64,000 nucleotides of DNA from VFZS01 sp964353255 (lineage in GTDB: Bacteria > Acidobacteriota > Terriglobia > Bryobacterales > Bryobacteraceae): the NCBI GenBank assembly GCA_964353255.1, contig CAYGVJ010000005.1, forward strand, positions 1 to 64,000, given 5' to 3'. Under the pieces are notes generated by a model. It made no database searches. It was not told the origin of the DNA and saw only the letters and a list, made by a program, of their open reading frames with translations. Below, in pieces: positions 10,060 to 18,419 of this stretch. Each line of letters opens with the position of its first letter. Position 1 is the stretch's first letter. A program made the translations under genes and the position numbers.

Positions 10060-10366
10060 AAACCACCCGGCCGTACTTGTGGGCGGGATAGGCGATACCG
10101 CCGAACAGGTGCTTGGATTCTTCGAACCGTTCCGTCGCGATGACGAAAACGTCAAACGGGAATCCCATGCCCCGCAGGGAGTCGCCAATGCGCACCCGTT
10201 CCGCCCTGGTGTCGCGGGGTGAGCGCTCCACTACCAGGAGGTCGATGTCGCTGTCCCGGCTCATGCCACCCGTAGCCGCCGACCCAAACAGGATGATCCT
10301 CTCGGGTTCTGAGACGGTCAGAACGCGGCGGACAATCTCCTGGATCAGCCCTTCATCGACGCCCAT
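10046..10366 (-). CDS. MNT-type nucleotidyltransferase antitoxin
   Basis: A 106-residue minimal nucleotidyltransferase with the GSxxxG...DSDIDLLV signature (GSAATGGMSRDSDIDLLVVE), the metal-binding Asp pair being in DSDID. A probable -10 TATCAT (10380-10375) ends 8 nt before ATG 10366, which favours this start over an upstream in-frame codon at 10393. It forms an operon with the HEPN gene. The whole unit is antisense to, and inserted upstream of, rluD. Confidence 0.85.
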   Translation of the reverse strand: MGVDEGLIQEIVRRVLTVSEPERIILFGSAATGGMSRDSDIDLLVVERSPRDTRAERVRIGDSLRGMGFPFDVFVIATERFEESKHLFGGIAYPAHKYGRVVYEAS

Positions 10367-10374
10367 CACCTGAC

Positions 10375-10380
10375 ATGATA
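10375..10380 (-). promoter_or_regulatory. -10 TATCAT of the MNT/HEPN operon, 8 nt from ATG
   Basis: TATCAT on the minus strand is followed by 8 nt and ATG 10366. Such spacing leaves almost no 5' leader. No -35 consensus seen. Confidence 0.5.
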
Positions 10381-10453
10381 CGCAATCCCGCACCTTGGCA
10401 GGACACGATTACCTGGCGAGCCCGCGGGACAAGCCGGGAGGCTTATCCCACTG

Positions 10454-10493
10454 GCTACAATCGAAGGGTAACCGATTTGAGGGTGACTGCCAA
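10454..10493. repeat. 40-bp direct repeat, copy 2 (functional rluD 5' end)
   Basis: Second copy of the repeat at 9572-9611. Here it is continuous with the full rluD reading frame and supplies its TACAAT (10456-10461) and start codons. Confidence 0.9.
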
Positions 10494-11385
10494 CCGCACG
10501 GACGCCGGGAAGCGGGTGGACGTGTGGCTGGAGGAGCATCTGCCCCAGTACAGCCGGTCCCGCCTCCAGCAGTGGATCAAGGCTGGCGGTGTGCTGGTGG
10601 ACGGCGCCCGGGTGCGGCCTTCCTACCGGCTACGGGGCCGGGAGACCGCGGAAGTCTCTCCGACCGAGCCGCCGCCGCTGAAAGCCTTTCCCGAGGACCT
10701 GCCGCTGAAGATTCTCTACGAGGATTCGGACGTGGTGGCGGTGGAGAAGCCCGCGGGTATGGTGGTGCACGCGGGAGCGGGCTGCCACTCGGGCACGCTG
10801 GTCAACGCCCTGCTCCACCGGTTCGGCGCGCTCTCCGGCGCAGGAGGCCAGGAGCGTCCGGGCATCGTGCACCGCCTGGACCGCCACACCAGCGGGGTGC
10901 TGCTGGTGGCCCGCAACGACGCGGCGCACCGCTCGCTGGCCGGGCAGTTCGCAGGCCGGGAAATCGAGAAGGTGTACCTGGCGCTGGTTCACGGGCGGCT
11001 GAAGCCGGATGAGGGGCGCATCGACAAACCGATTGCCCGCGATCCGGCAAGGCGGGTGCGCATGACCGCGCGGCTGGGGCGGGGCCGCGCCGCGATCACG
11101 GAGTACCGGGTGCTGCGACGGTTCGCCGCCTTTACCCTGCTGGAGGTGCGCCTACAGACGGGGCGAACGCATCAAATCCGCGCGCACCTGGCCAGCCTGG
11201 GCCACCCGGTGGCCGGCGACCGGTTGTACGGCGCTGCGGCGCAGGTGGAGGGCCTGCCGCTCCTGGACCGCTTCTTTTTGCACGCCCAGCGGCTCCGCTT
11301 CCGGCAGCCTTCCACCGGAGCGCCGGTAACCGTGGAATCGCCGCTGCCGCCGGGACTTGAGCGCTGGCTGCAAGCACTCCTATAA
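10477..11385 (+). CDS. rluD: RluA/RluD family 23S rRNA pseudouridine synthase
   Basis: A 302-residue RNA-modifying enzyme with an N-terminal S4 domain (RVDVWLEEHLPQYSRSRLQQW) and the catalytic domain with GIVHRLDRHTSGVLLVARND, whose Asp after HRL is the nucleophile, and QTGRTHQIRAHLASLGHP. The start is TTG 10477 or GTG 10483. Both lie inside the 40-bp repeat. The in-frame ATG at 10375 precedes the repeat, overlaps the MNT promoter, and encodes text unlike the family. The stop codon overlaps the -10 of the next gene. Confidence 0.88.
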   Translation: MRVTANRTDAGKRVDVWLEEHLPQYSRSRLQQWIKAGGVLVDGARVRPSYRLRGRETAEVSPTEPPPLKAFPEDLPLKILYEDSDVVAVEKPAGMVVHAGAGCHSGTLVNALLHRFGALSGAGGQERPGIVHRLDRHTSGVLLVARNDAAHRSLAGQFAGREIEKVYLALVHGRLKPDEGRIDKPIARDPARRVRMTARLGRGRAAITEYRVLRRFAAFTLLEVRLQTGRTHQIRAHLASLGHPVAGDRLYGAAAQVEGLPLLDRFFLHAQRLRFRQPSTGAPVTVESPLPPGLERWLQALL

Positions 11386-11386
11386 T
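11381..11386 (+). promoter_or_regulatory. TATAAT -10 overlapping the rluD stop codon
   Basis: A perfect TATAAT, whose TAA is the rluD stop (11383-11385), precedes a short leader with GCAGGCGAGG and the ATG at 11406 of the VWA gene. Confidence 0.6.
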
Positions 11387-11405
11387 CGAAGCAGGCGAGG
11401 TGCCT

Positions 11406-12371
11406 ATGAGGACGGGCGAAGTTGCCATCGTTTTGCTGTGTGCGGCCGGCCTGGCCCTGGGGGCGCAGCGCGCCGCGCAAAAGTCTCCCGCGCAGAAGCC
11501 GCCCGCGCCGCCACAGCGCGTCGAGGACGACATCAAGACGCGGATCACCCTGGACGTGACGCGGGTCAACCTGCTGTTCACGGTCACCGACAAGAAGGGC
11601 CGCTTCGTGACCAACCTGACCCGGCCCGATTTTGAGGTGTTCGAGGGGCGCCGCGGGCAGAACATCCTGGAATTTACCGCCGAGACCGACCTGCCCCTGC
11701 GGCTGGCCATCCTGGTGGATACCAGCAACAGCATCCGCGAGCGGTTCCGGTTCATCCAGGAGGCGGCCATCGAGTTCATCAACAGCGTCCTGCGGCCGCG
11801 CCAGGACAAGGCCCTGGTGGTGAGTTTTGACACCACGGCGGAGCTTGTGTCGGACCTCAATGAGGAGACCGAGAAGCTGGCCGGTCTGATTCGCGACCTG
11901 CGGCCGGGCGGCGGGACCTCGCTTTACGATGCGGTCTTCTTCGCCTGCCGGGACAAGCTGGGCAAGGAGCAGCCCCGGCACAAGTTCCGGCGGGCCATGG
12001 TGCTCATCAGCGACGGCGACGACAACCAGAGCCGCGTGACGCGCGACCAGTCGCTGGAGATGGCCCAGAAGAACGATGTGGTGATTTACACGGTTTCCAC
12101 CAACATCACCAAGATCGAGACCGACGGGGACAAGGTGCTCAAGTACCTGGCCTCGGAGACCGGCGGGCTGGCCTTCTTCCCGTTCAAGGTGGAGGACCTG
12201 GGGCAGTCCTTCGAGAACATTGCCAACGAGCTGCGGCACCAGTACAACGTGTTCTACCGCCCGGAGCCTTTGCGGACCGACGGGCAGTATCAGACCGTGG
12301 AAGTGCGGGTAAAGGCCCGCAAGGACTTGGTGGTGCGAGCTCGCAAAGGCTACTACGCGCCGCGACTGTAG
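11406..12371 (+). CDS. VWFA-related acidobacterial domain protein, secreted
   Basis: A 321-residue exported protein with an N-terminal signal (VAIVLLCAAGLALGAQRAA) and an Ala/Pro/Lys linker. The text TRVNLLFTVTDKKGRFVTNLTRPDFEVFEG is the hallmark preceding the von Willebrand A domain in acidobacterial VWA proteins. The A domain follows with a MIDAS-like DTSNSIR and later ISDGDDN. It ends in VRVKARKDLVVRARKGYYAP, also characteristic of the group. The GTG at 11400 is possible but ATG 11406 is preferred from spacing to the purine-rich GCAGGCGAGG. Role unknown; the domain suggests protein or cell-surface binding. Confidence 0.85.
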   Translation: MRTGEVAIVLLCAAGLALGAQRAAQKSPAQKPPAPPQRVEDDIKTRITLDVTRVNLLFTVTDKKGRFVTNLTRPDFEVFEGRRGQNILEFTAETDLPLRLAILVDTSNSIRERFRFIQEAAIEFINSVLRPRQDKALVVSFDTTAELVSDLNEETEKLAGLIRDLRPGGGTSLYDAVFFACRDKLGKEQPRHKFRRAMVLISDGDDNQSRVTRDQSLEMAQKNDVVIYTVSTNITKIETDGDKVLKYLASETGGLAFFPFKVEDLGQSFENIANELRHQYNVFYRPEPLRTDGQYQTVEVRVKARKDLVVRARKGYYAPRL

Positions 12372-12415
12372 CCCGTGGGCGCCAAGCCCCGGAGGCGTCA
12401 AGCTGGAATCTTGTT

Positions 12416-13123
12416 GTGCGGCAACGCATTGTCATCATCGAAGATGAGGCGGACATCGTCGAGATGGTCGCCTACAATCTCCGCAAGGAGGGGTTTGAAG
12501 TGCAGAGGTTTGCCCGCGGCCTGGAGGGCCTGGAGCAGGTGCGGAACAGCCCGCCGGATCTCCTGCTGCTGGACATTATGCTGCCCGACGCGGACGGATT
12601 GGACATCTGCCGGCGCCTGCGACGCGACGAACGCCTCAAAGCGCTGCCGATCATTTTTCTGACCGCCAAGAGCGAGGAGGTGGATCGGATCGTCGGCCTG
12701 GAGCTCGGCGCCGACGACTACGTGGTGAAGCCGTTCAGCCCGCGCGAATTGCTGGCCCGCATCAAAGCGGTGCTGCGCCGTCAGGGACGGATGGCCGAAG
12801 CCGCCGAGGTCATCGCCATCCGGGACGTGCGGCTCGATCCGCGAACGCAGGACGTTACCGTACGGGGAACTCCGGTCGAGCTGACCACGCTGGAGTTCAA
12901 GCTGCTGTACTTCCTGGCTTCTCACCCGCGACAGATCTTCAGCCGCGAGCGGCTGCTCGACGCAGTCTGGGGCGACGATCGTTCGGTCACCCCGCGCACG
13001 GTGGACGTCCACATCCGCAGGCTGCGGGAGAAGATCGAATTGCAGCCGGACAATCCCGAATACATTGGAACCGTCCGAGGCGCCGGCTACCGGTTCCTGA
13101 GCGAGCCTCCGGGAACGTCTTAG
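12416..13123 (+). CDS. phoB: PhoB-like OmpR-family response regulator
   Basis: A 235-residue two-domain regulator. The receiver has acidic pocket residues E9-D10, the phospho-acceptor D53 in LLLLDIMLPDADGLD, and the conserved Lys in DDYVVKPFSP. The C-terminal winged helix has LTTLEFKLLYFLASHP and RTVDVHIRRLREKIE, close to PhoB. The start is GTG 12416. The adjacent phoR-like kinase (14 nt downstream) and the nearby pst-phoU genes with an 11-bp repeat array support the PhoB assignment. It is probably the protein that binds the array at 18336-18390. Confidence 0.85.
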   Translation: MRQRIVIIEDEADIVEMVAYNLRKEGFEVQRFARGLEGLEQVRNSPPDLLLLDIMLPDADGLDICRRLRRDERLKALPIIFLTAKSEEVDRIVGLELGADDYVVKPFSPRELLARIKAVLRRQGRMAEAAEVIAIRDVRLDPRTQDVTVRGTPVELTTLEFKLLYFLASHPRQIFSRERLLDAVWGDDRSVTPRTVDVHIRRLREKIELQPDNPEYIGTVRGAGYRFLSEPPGTS

Positions 13124-13136
13124 TGGCGCCGGTGCC

Positions 13137-14891
13137 ATGCGTGTCGCCAACTCCATATTCGGCAAGCTGCTCCTGAGCGCGTTTCTGTTGATTGCCGTCA
13201 CGCTCGTGGCGCTGGATTCCTACCTGACGCGCTACACCGCCCGGCGGCATTTGGAGGACGTCCAGCAGCGGCTGGCAATCGAAGCGCAGATCCTTGCCGG
13301 CGAGCTGGAAAGCTTGGCGCCGTCGGAACGGGAGGCCTGGGCCCGCCGGGCCGGGCCGCGCGCCAAGGCCCGGATTACGGTCATCGACGCTAAAGGCGTT
13401 GTGCTGGCGGACTCGGAGCAGGATCCGGAGACCATGGAAAACCACGCGCAGCGGCCGGAGGTCCGCGAGGCTCACATGGGGCGGATGGGCGTCTCGATCC
13501 GCTACAGCGCCACGCTGGGCCGGGATTCCTGCTACCTGGCGCTCCCGCTCCGCTCCGGCGGCCAGCCGGGATTCGTGCTGCGCCTGGCGGTCCCGCTCGA
13601 GGAGCTGCGCGGGGCCATTGCGGCGGTGCGCTGGCGCATCCTGGCAGCCTCGGCGGTTGCTGCCGGGCTGGCGCTGGCGCTGGCTTATTACTTTTCGCGT
13701 CGCTTCGCGCGCCGCGTCAGGCGGCTGCAAGGGTTCGCCGATAGCCTGCTGGGAGCGCGCTTCCAGGAGAAGCTGTCGCCCGATGCGGAGGACGAACTGG
13801 GAGCGCTCGCCAGCTCGCTCGGCCGCATGGCCGCTCAGCTCGAGGACCTGATCGACAAGCTGACTCTGGAGTCGGGGCGGCGCGAGGCCATCCTGAGCAG
13901 CATGGCCGAAGGGGTGCTGGCGGTGGACCAGGAGCTGCGGGTGACCTTCTGCAACGGCGCGTTCGCGCGCGCCATCGGCGCCCGCCTGCCCCTCCCGGAA
14001 GGGCTTCCTGTGCTCGAACTGGTTCGGGATCCCGCTCTGCTCGACCTTCTCAGCCGGGCGCTCGCGGCCAACCAGACGATCCAGCAGCGTCTCCAGTTGG
14101 CCGCCGCGGGCAGCCGCTCGTTCGAGGTCCAGGCCGCCCCGCTGGCGGCGGGCTCGCGGCGGGGCGCCATCGCCATCCTGCACGACATCACCGAGTTGGA
14201 GCGGCTGGAGCGCGTCCGGAGAGATTTCGTGGCTAACGTCTCCCACGAGCTGCGGACGCCCCTGACGGCGATCCGGGGCTACGCCGAAACCCTGCTCGAC
14301 GGCGCCCTAGAGGATCCGGAGAACAACCGCCGTTTCGTTGAGATCATTCGCGCCCATACCATCCGGTTGAACAACATCGCCTCGGACCTGCTGGTGCTCT
14401 CGGAGCTGGAATCCGGCCAGCCAGCCGCCGAGCCCGAGCCTGTCTCGGTCCGCGCCGCGCTAGAAGCCGCCCTGCGTACGGTGGAGTCTGAGGCCCGCGT
14501 CCGCGGGGTTACCGTGCGCGCCGGCCGCCTCGAGGACGCCGAGGTCCTGGGGCAGAAGATCCGGCTGGAGCAGGCGCTGGTGAACCTCCTGGACAATGCG
14601 GTGAAATTCAACCGCCAGGGCGGCGAGGTGGTAGTGGAGACCGCTCGTACGCCCGACGGACTGGTGAAGATCACGATTTCCGATTCCGGCATCGGGATCC
14701 CGTCCGAGGACCTGCCGCGCATCTTCGAGCGCTTCTACCGGGTGGACAAGGCCCGGTCGCGGGAAGTCGGGGGCACTGGGCTGGGCCTCTCCATCGTCAG
14801 GCACGTCGTCGAGCGCATGAACGGCGCCATCAGCGTGGAGAGCCAACTGGGCAAGGGCTCCACCTTCGTGGTCAGCCTGCCCTTGTGCTGA
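13137..14891 (+). CDS. phoR: PhoR-like membrane sensor histidine kinase
   Basis: A 584-residue kinase. TM1 is near residues 8-28 and TM2 near 162-184 (ILAASAVAAGLALALAYYF), bracketing a periplasmic or extracytoplasmic sensor loop. Then come HAMP (RRLQGFADSLLGARF), PAS (AILSSMAEGVLAVDQELRVT), HisKA with the phospho-acceptor His in FVANVSHELRTPLTAIRGY (near 371), and HATPase_c with N box LLDNAVKF, DSGIGIP and GGTGLGLSIVRHV. The architecture is that of PhoR with an enlarged sensor. It senses phosphate status together with Pst and PhoU in characterised bacteria; here this is inference from context. Confidence 0.87.
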   Translation: MRVANSIFGKLLLSAFLLIAVTLVALDSYLTRYTARRHLEDVQQRLAIEAQILAGELESLAPSEREAWARRAGPRAKARITVIDAKGVVLADSEQDPETMENHAQRPEVREAHMGRMGVSIRYSATLGRDSCYLALPLRSGGQPGFVLRLAVPLEELRGAIAAVRWRILAASAVAAGLALALAYYFSRRFARRVRRLQGFADSLLGARFQEKLSPDAEDELGALASSLGRMAAQLEDLIDKLTLESGRREAILSSMAEGVLAVDQELRVTFCNGAFARAIGARLPLPEGLPVLELVRDPALLDLLSRALAANQTIQQRLQLAAAGSRSFEVQAAPLAAGSRRGAIAILHDITELERLERVRRDFVANVSHELRTPLTAIRGYAETLLDGALEDPENNRRFVEIIRAHTIRLNNIASDLLVLSELESGQPAAEPEPVSVRAALEAALRTVESEARVRGVTVRAGRLEDAEVLGQKIRLEQALVNLLDNAVKFNRQGGEVVVETARTPDGLVKITISDSGIGIPSEDLPRIFERFYRVDKARSREVGGTGLGLSIVRHVVERMNGAISVESQLGKGSTFVVSLPLC

Positions 14892-14906
14892 GCGCGCCGG
14901 CCGCCA

Positions 14907-17900
14907 TCAGAAATTGAATCGCAGGGACAACTGGATCTGGCGGCTAGTGCCGAGACCCACGTCTTTGGTGAGCGTCGAAGTCATCAGGCCGAAGCTGCCG
15001 CCGGCGGCCGACGAGGTGTATGGCTGTCCGGGCTGAAGTTGGTTCTTGTTGATGCCCAGCGCGTTGTTCAGGCGCGACACGGGGTTAGCGAAGTTCGCGT
15101 GGTTGAGAATGTTGTAGATCTCGGCCCGGAACTCCAGGCTGCGGTTCTCCCGGAAAGCGAATCTCTTATGTAGCGTCAGGTCGAGTTGCGACAGCGCGGG
15201 GCCGTGCAGCGCCCAGCGTCCCAGGTTGCCGAACTCGCCCGGCGCCGGGATCGTGAAGGCCGCGGGGTTCAGGAACACCCGCTGGTCGTTCGCATTCGAT
15301 AGGTACGGGCTGACACCCCCCACTACGCTGGGCCGCCGGTTGTTGCGGAACGCGCCACCGTAAGGGTTGTTGACGATCGGGGTAGTGAGAATGGCGCCGC
15401 TGGCATCGACCATAGCGCTGTCCACGATCTGGCCCGTGGCGTTGACGCGGTAGGCAATGTCATTACGCGCCATCGTCAGGTCGATAGGGAGACCCGTGCG
15501 GGCGTTCAGCACGCCACCCAGTTCCCAGCCTCCTAGCAGCAGATCCGCCGCACGGGGCGCAGCCTGCATGTAGCGCCGACCGCGACCGACCGGCAACTCG
15601 TACAGCGCCGTGGCGTTGAAGCTGTGACGCACGTCGAACGCGTTGTTGCCGCGATCCTGGTTGAAGTTGAAGGGATTCACCGTGGTCTGCGCCTCATTGG
15701 AACCGCCGGTGTTGCCCAGGCTGTGGCCCCAGGTCCATTGCGTCCCCAGCGTGAGGCCCTGCTGGAAACGGCGGTTCAGCGTCATCTGCAGCGAATCGTA
15801 GTGGTCCGTGCCGCCGCTCGTCTTGTAGTCCATCTGCCCGAACTTGTCGCCCCACTGGAGGACCGCGGATCCGGCGCCCGTCGCCGGGTTCATCCTAACG
15901 CCCACCAACACGTTGGTCCAGGCGCGGAGGAAGAGGTTGCGGCCCTGGCTGCCCACATAGGCCAGCGTCATGATCGCGTCGAACGGCAGCTTCTGCTGGA
16001 GGGACGCCGTGTAGGACAGCACCTTCTCCGGAATGGTATAGCCCGGCGCGTACACTCGGGGCTGGAAGCCCTTGAGGTTGTTCGGGTCGAACGAACTGAT
16101 GATCGCCTGGCTGTTCACCGGGAAAGCGATGTTGGAGGTCTGCGTCACCGATATGCGGTCGCTGTCGATGGGCTGCACCTGGTCTTCCAGTTGGCCCGGA
16201 CCATAGTAGTAGCCCGCGCCGATGCGCAACACCGTGTTGCCCCGGAAGCGCTCTGGCGACCAGGCGAACGACAGCCGCGGACCGAGGTTCAGCTTCGAGC
16301 TCCTGACCCACGGACGGTTCGGATTGAGGTCCAGATCCTGGGTGTTCATGTCGAAGAACGTGAACAGGTTCCGGGCCTCGTGCAGCGGCGAGTAATACTC
16401 GTAGCGGAGACCGTAGTTCATGGTCAGCGTTTTGCGGAGCTTCCACTCGTCCTGCACGAAGAAGATGTAGTAGGCCTGCTTGAGGAGCCGGTCGCCGGCC
16501 ACGCCGCCATGCAGCGGGTTCGGGGCGCTCACGTCGCCCAGAACCTGAACCGAACTCGGCGCGTTGTTGAGCAACGCGTTGATGTTCGAGAAAGTGTAGG
16601 TGGTGCCGCCCAACCGGTCGGTGTAGAGACGCACCGGGCGGATTTCGGCCCCGAACTTTATCGTGTGCGCGCCCTTGATCCAGCTCAGCGTGTCCGCCAA
16701 AGTCAGCGAGTAGTTGGTGTAGGGCACGCCGCGTCCGTTCTGGGCGCTGTTAGAGCGAACCAGCCCGCCGATGCGAGCCGCGCCCCCCGACACGCCCTGC
16801 CCGCCGATGCCGGCGATCGACGCCGTGCCGGTGAAGTCGATCGAGACCGAAGAGAGATCCAGCCCGTTAACGCTGGGCGCCACGCCGTTGAAGCGGGTCT
16901 GGGGACCGTTGTAGCCGACCTTGGTTTCATTGATCAGGGTAGACCGCAGGATCTGCTGGAAACTGAACATAGCGTTTTGTCCCAGCGCCGTGGTGCGGGC
17001 GACGTTGCCGGTAACGCCCAACGGCTGCGAGAGTTCGCCCTGGTCGCGGAAATACCGCGCCGTCAGACTGTACTGGTCATTGATCTTGTAGTCCAAGCGC
17101 AGGCTGCCGTAGTTCTCGTCGGTCGGAGCCCGCGCCACGATCTGCGCCAGATCGAGGTCCGGGTTCGAAGTCGGGATGCCCTGCGGGTAAGCGTCCATCA
17201 GAGGCCGGATCGAGGGTACGGCACGTGCGCGCGCCGCGGCACTCGGAACCGCTTCGATCAGGTTCTGGTAGGCGCGTTGCCGCAGCCCTTCATAGCTGGC
17301 GAAGAAGAACAGCCTGTCCTTGTTGACCGGGCCGCCGAGCGATCCGCCGAACTGGTTCAGTCGCAACGGAGCGACTGAAGCTCCGTCGAAGAAGTTGCGA
17401 GCGTCCAAGGCGTTATTGCGCACATACTCGAACAGGGCGCCGTGGAAGGCGTTGGAGCCGGATTTGGTCACCACGCTGATCTGGCCCGCCGTGCCGGTGC
17501 CGAACTCCGCCGGATAGTTGCTGGACTCCACGCGAAACTCCTGCACGTTCTCCAGGCTGGCCTGTAAGCGCAGCCCCGTGGAAACCTCGCCGTTCAAGTT
17601 GCCGGGCGAGGCATCGATGATCGCGGAGCCCTCCACGCCGTCAAACCGCAGAGCGTTTTCCTGGTTGGCGCGTCCGCTGAAACGGATGTTGTCGAAGCTG
17701 CCACCGCCGGCGGTCTGGGCGCCCGGGGCCATCAAATAGAGCTGCGAGAGCTGCCGCCCATTGAGGGGCAGCGTGGCCACGTCGCGCCCGTTCACGTTCG
17801 CGCCCATCCGCGCCGAGCTGACGTCGATGACCACCAAGTCGCCGCTCGACACCGTAATCTCCTGTTGGAGCGTGGCGGGGTGCAAGACAAGGGCGATGGT

Positions 17901-18197
17901 CCGCTCCTGGCCGGCGCCCAGCGTCACCACAATCTCCGTGGGCCCCAGGCCGGGGGCCTGCGCCGCAACGGTATATCGCCCCGGCGGCAGGCTCGGCAGG
18001 ATGTAGTCTCCCCGATCGCTCGCCGTCCACGTGCGGCTGACGCCTTTGTCGCTCTTCGCCGTCACGGTGGCGCGCGGGATCACGGCGCCGTTGCTGTCCA
18101 TGACCGTGCCTACGATGCGCGCCTGTTCCGACTGGGCGTACGCCTGGAACAGGCACATGGATGCCAGAAGCGCTGCACTGGCTGCTCGCTGAAGCAT
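14907..18197 (-). CDS. Oar-like TonB-dependent receptor with carboxypeptidase-regulatory domain
   Basis: A 1096-residue outer-membrane protein. The signal peptide MLQRAASAALLASMCLFQAYA is followed by a CarboxypepD_reg-like Ig domain (RIVGTVMDSNGAVIPRATVTA), a plug domain (DVATLPLNGRQLSQLYLMAPG), and a very long beta-barrel ending LSLRFNF with the terminal Phe needed by BamA. This is the acidobacterial Oar/TBDR family, whose ligands are mostly unknown. It lies between phoR and the pst operon and reads away from the Pho box. A phosphate-linked substrate is possible but unproven. The 221 nt upstream to the pst leader contain no other gene. Confidence 0.88.
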   Translation of the reverse strand: MLQRAASAALLASMCLFQAYAQSEQARIVGTVMDSNGAVIPRATVTAKSDKGVSRTWTASDRGDYILPSLPPGRYTVAAQAPGLGPTEIVVTLGAGQERTIALVLHPATLQQEITVSSGDLVVIDVSSARMGANVNGRDVATLPLNGRQLSQLYLMAPGAQTAGGGSFDNIRFSGRANQENALRFDGVEGSAIIDASPGNLNGEVSTGLRLQASLENVQEFRVESSNYPAEFGTGTAGQISVVTKSGSNAFHGALFEYVRNNALDARNFFDGASVAPLRLNQFGGSLGGPVNKDRLFFFASYEGLRQRAYQNLIEAVPSAAARARAVPSIRPLMDAYPQGIPTSNPDLDLAQIVARAPTDENYGSLRLDYKINDQYSLTARYFRDQGELSQPLGVTGNVARTTALGQNAMFSFQQILRSTLINETKVGYNGPQTRFNGVAPSVNGLDLSSVSIDFTGTASIAGIGGQGVSGGAARIGGLVRSNSAQNGRGVPYTNYSLTLADTLSWIKGAHTIKFGAEIRPVRLYTDRLGGTTYTFSNINALLNNAPSSVQVLGDVSAPNPLHGGVAGDRLLKQAYYIFFVQDEWKLRKTLTMNYGLRYEYYSPLHEARNLFTFFDMNTQDLDLNPNRPWVRSSKLNLGPRLSFAWSPERFRGNTVLRIGAGYYYGPGQLEDQVQPIDSDRISVTQTSNIAFPVNSQAIISSFDPNNLKGFQPRVYAPGYTIPEKVLSYTASLQQKLPFDAIMTLAYVGSQGRNLFLRAWTNVLVGVRMNPATGAGSAVLQWGDKFGQMDYKTSGGTDHYDSLQMTLNRRFQQGLTLGTQWTWGHSLGNTGGSNEAQTTVNPFNFNQDRGNNAFDVRHSFNATALYELPVGRGRRYMQAAPRAADLLLGGWELGGVLNARTGLPIDLTMARNDIAYRVNATGQIVDSAMVDASGAILTTPIVNNPYGGAFRNNRRPSVVGGVSPYLSNANDQRVFLNPAAFTIPAPGEFGNLGRWALHGPALSQLDLTLHKRFAFRENRSLEFRAEIYNILNHANFANPVSRLNNALGINKNQLQPGQPYTSSAAGGSFGLMTSTLTKDVGLGTSRQIQLSLRFNF

Positions 18198-18335
18198 TCG
18201 AAGTCTCCTCTTATTTCCGGAACACTCTTCACCCCCAGCATACGGGCCAAAAGTTTCAGGAGTGTTACGGCCGGGTGAATTTTCAGCTTGCCACCGGGCC
18301 GAGTTTGAAGGCGACCGGGGCAGTGTCCGCGCACA

Positions 18336-18390
18336 ATTAACGCCGCCTTAACACTGCCGTAACATTGCCGTAATCGGCCCCTAACATGCC
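18336..18390 (+). promoter_or_regulatory. Pho box: five tandem 11-bp repeats
   Basis: Five contiguous 11-bp units start at 18336, 18347, 18358, 18369 and 18380: ATTAACGCCGC, CTTAACACTGC, CGTAACATTGC, CGTAATCGGCC, CCTAACATGCC. All share TAA at positions 3-5 of the unit and four of five share TAAC. Most end GC or CC. An 11-bp direct-repeat period is the recognised geometry of PhoB/PhoP sites, one subunit per unit. A -10 TATTCT begins 5 nt after the last unit, so the array occupies the -35 position, as in PhoB-activated promoters. Confidence 0.8.
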
Positions 18391-18395
18391 CGCCG

Positions 18396-18401
18396 TATTC
18401 T
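18396..18401 (+). promoter_or_regulatory. -10 TATTCT of the pst operon
   Basis: TATTCT lies 5 nt after the Pho-box array and 18 nt before ATG 18420. TGAGGTGAGGG between them provides a ribosome-binding site. Confidence 0.6.
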
Positions 18402-18419
18402 TGAGGTGAGGGCCCACGT

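Noticed and set aside
15624..17378. Long open frame (584 codons) on the plus strand inside the TonB-dependent receptor gene
   Set aside because: It is antisense to a receptor with clear family motifs throughout. Arg/Val/His-rich text without domains is expected for the opposite strand of GC-rich coding DNA.
18198..18335. Second Pho box facing the TonB-dependent receptor
   Set aside because: On the minus strand I find only one isolated TAACA-like unit (around 18265) and no 11-bp series, which is too little to call.
18336..18390. CRISPR-like regular repeats upstream of pst
   Set aside because: The period is 11 bp with no spacers. The pattern fits tandem binding sites for an OmpR-type regulator next to a -10, not an array.
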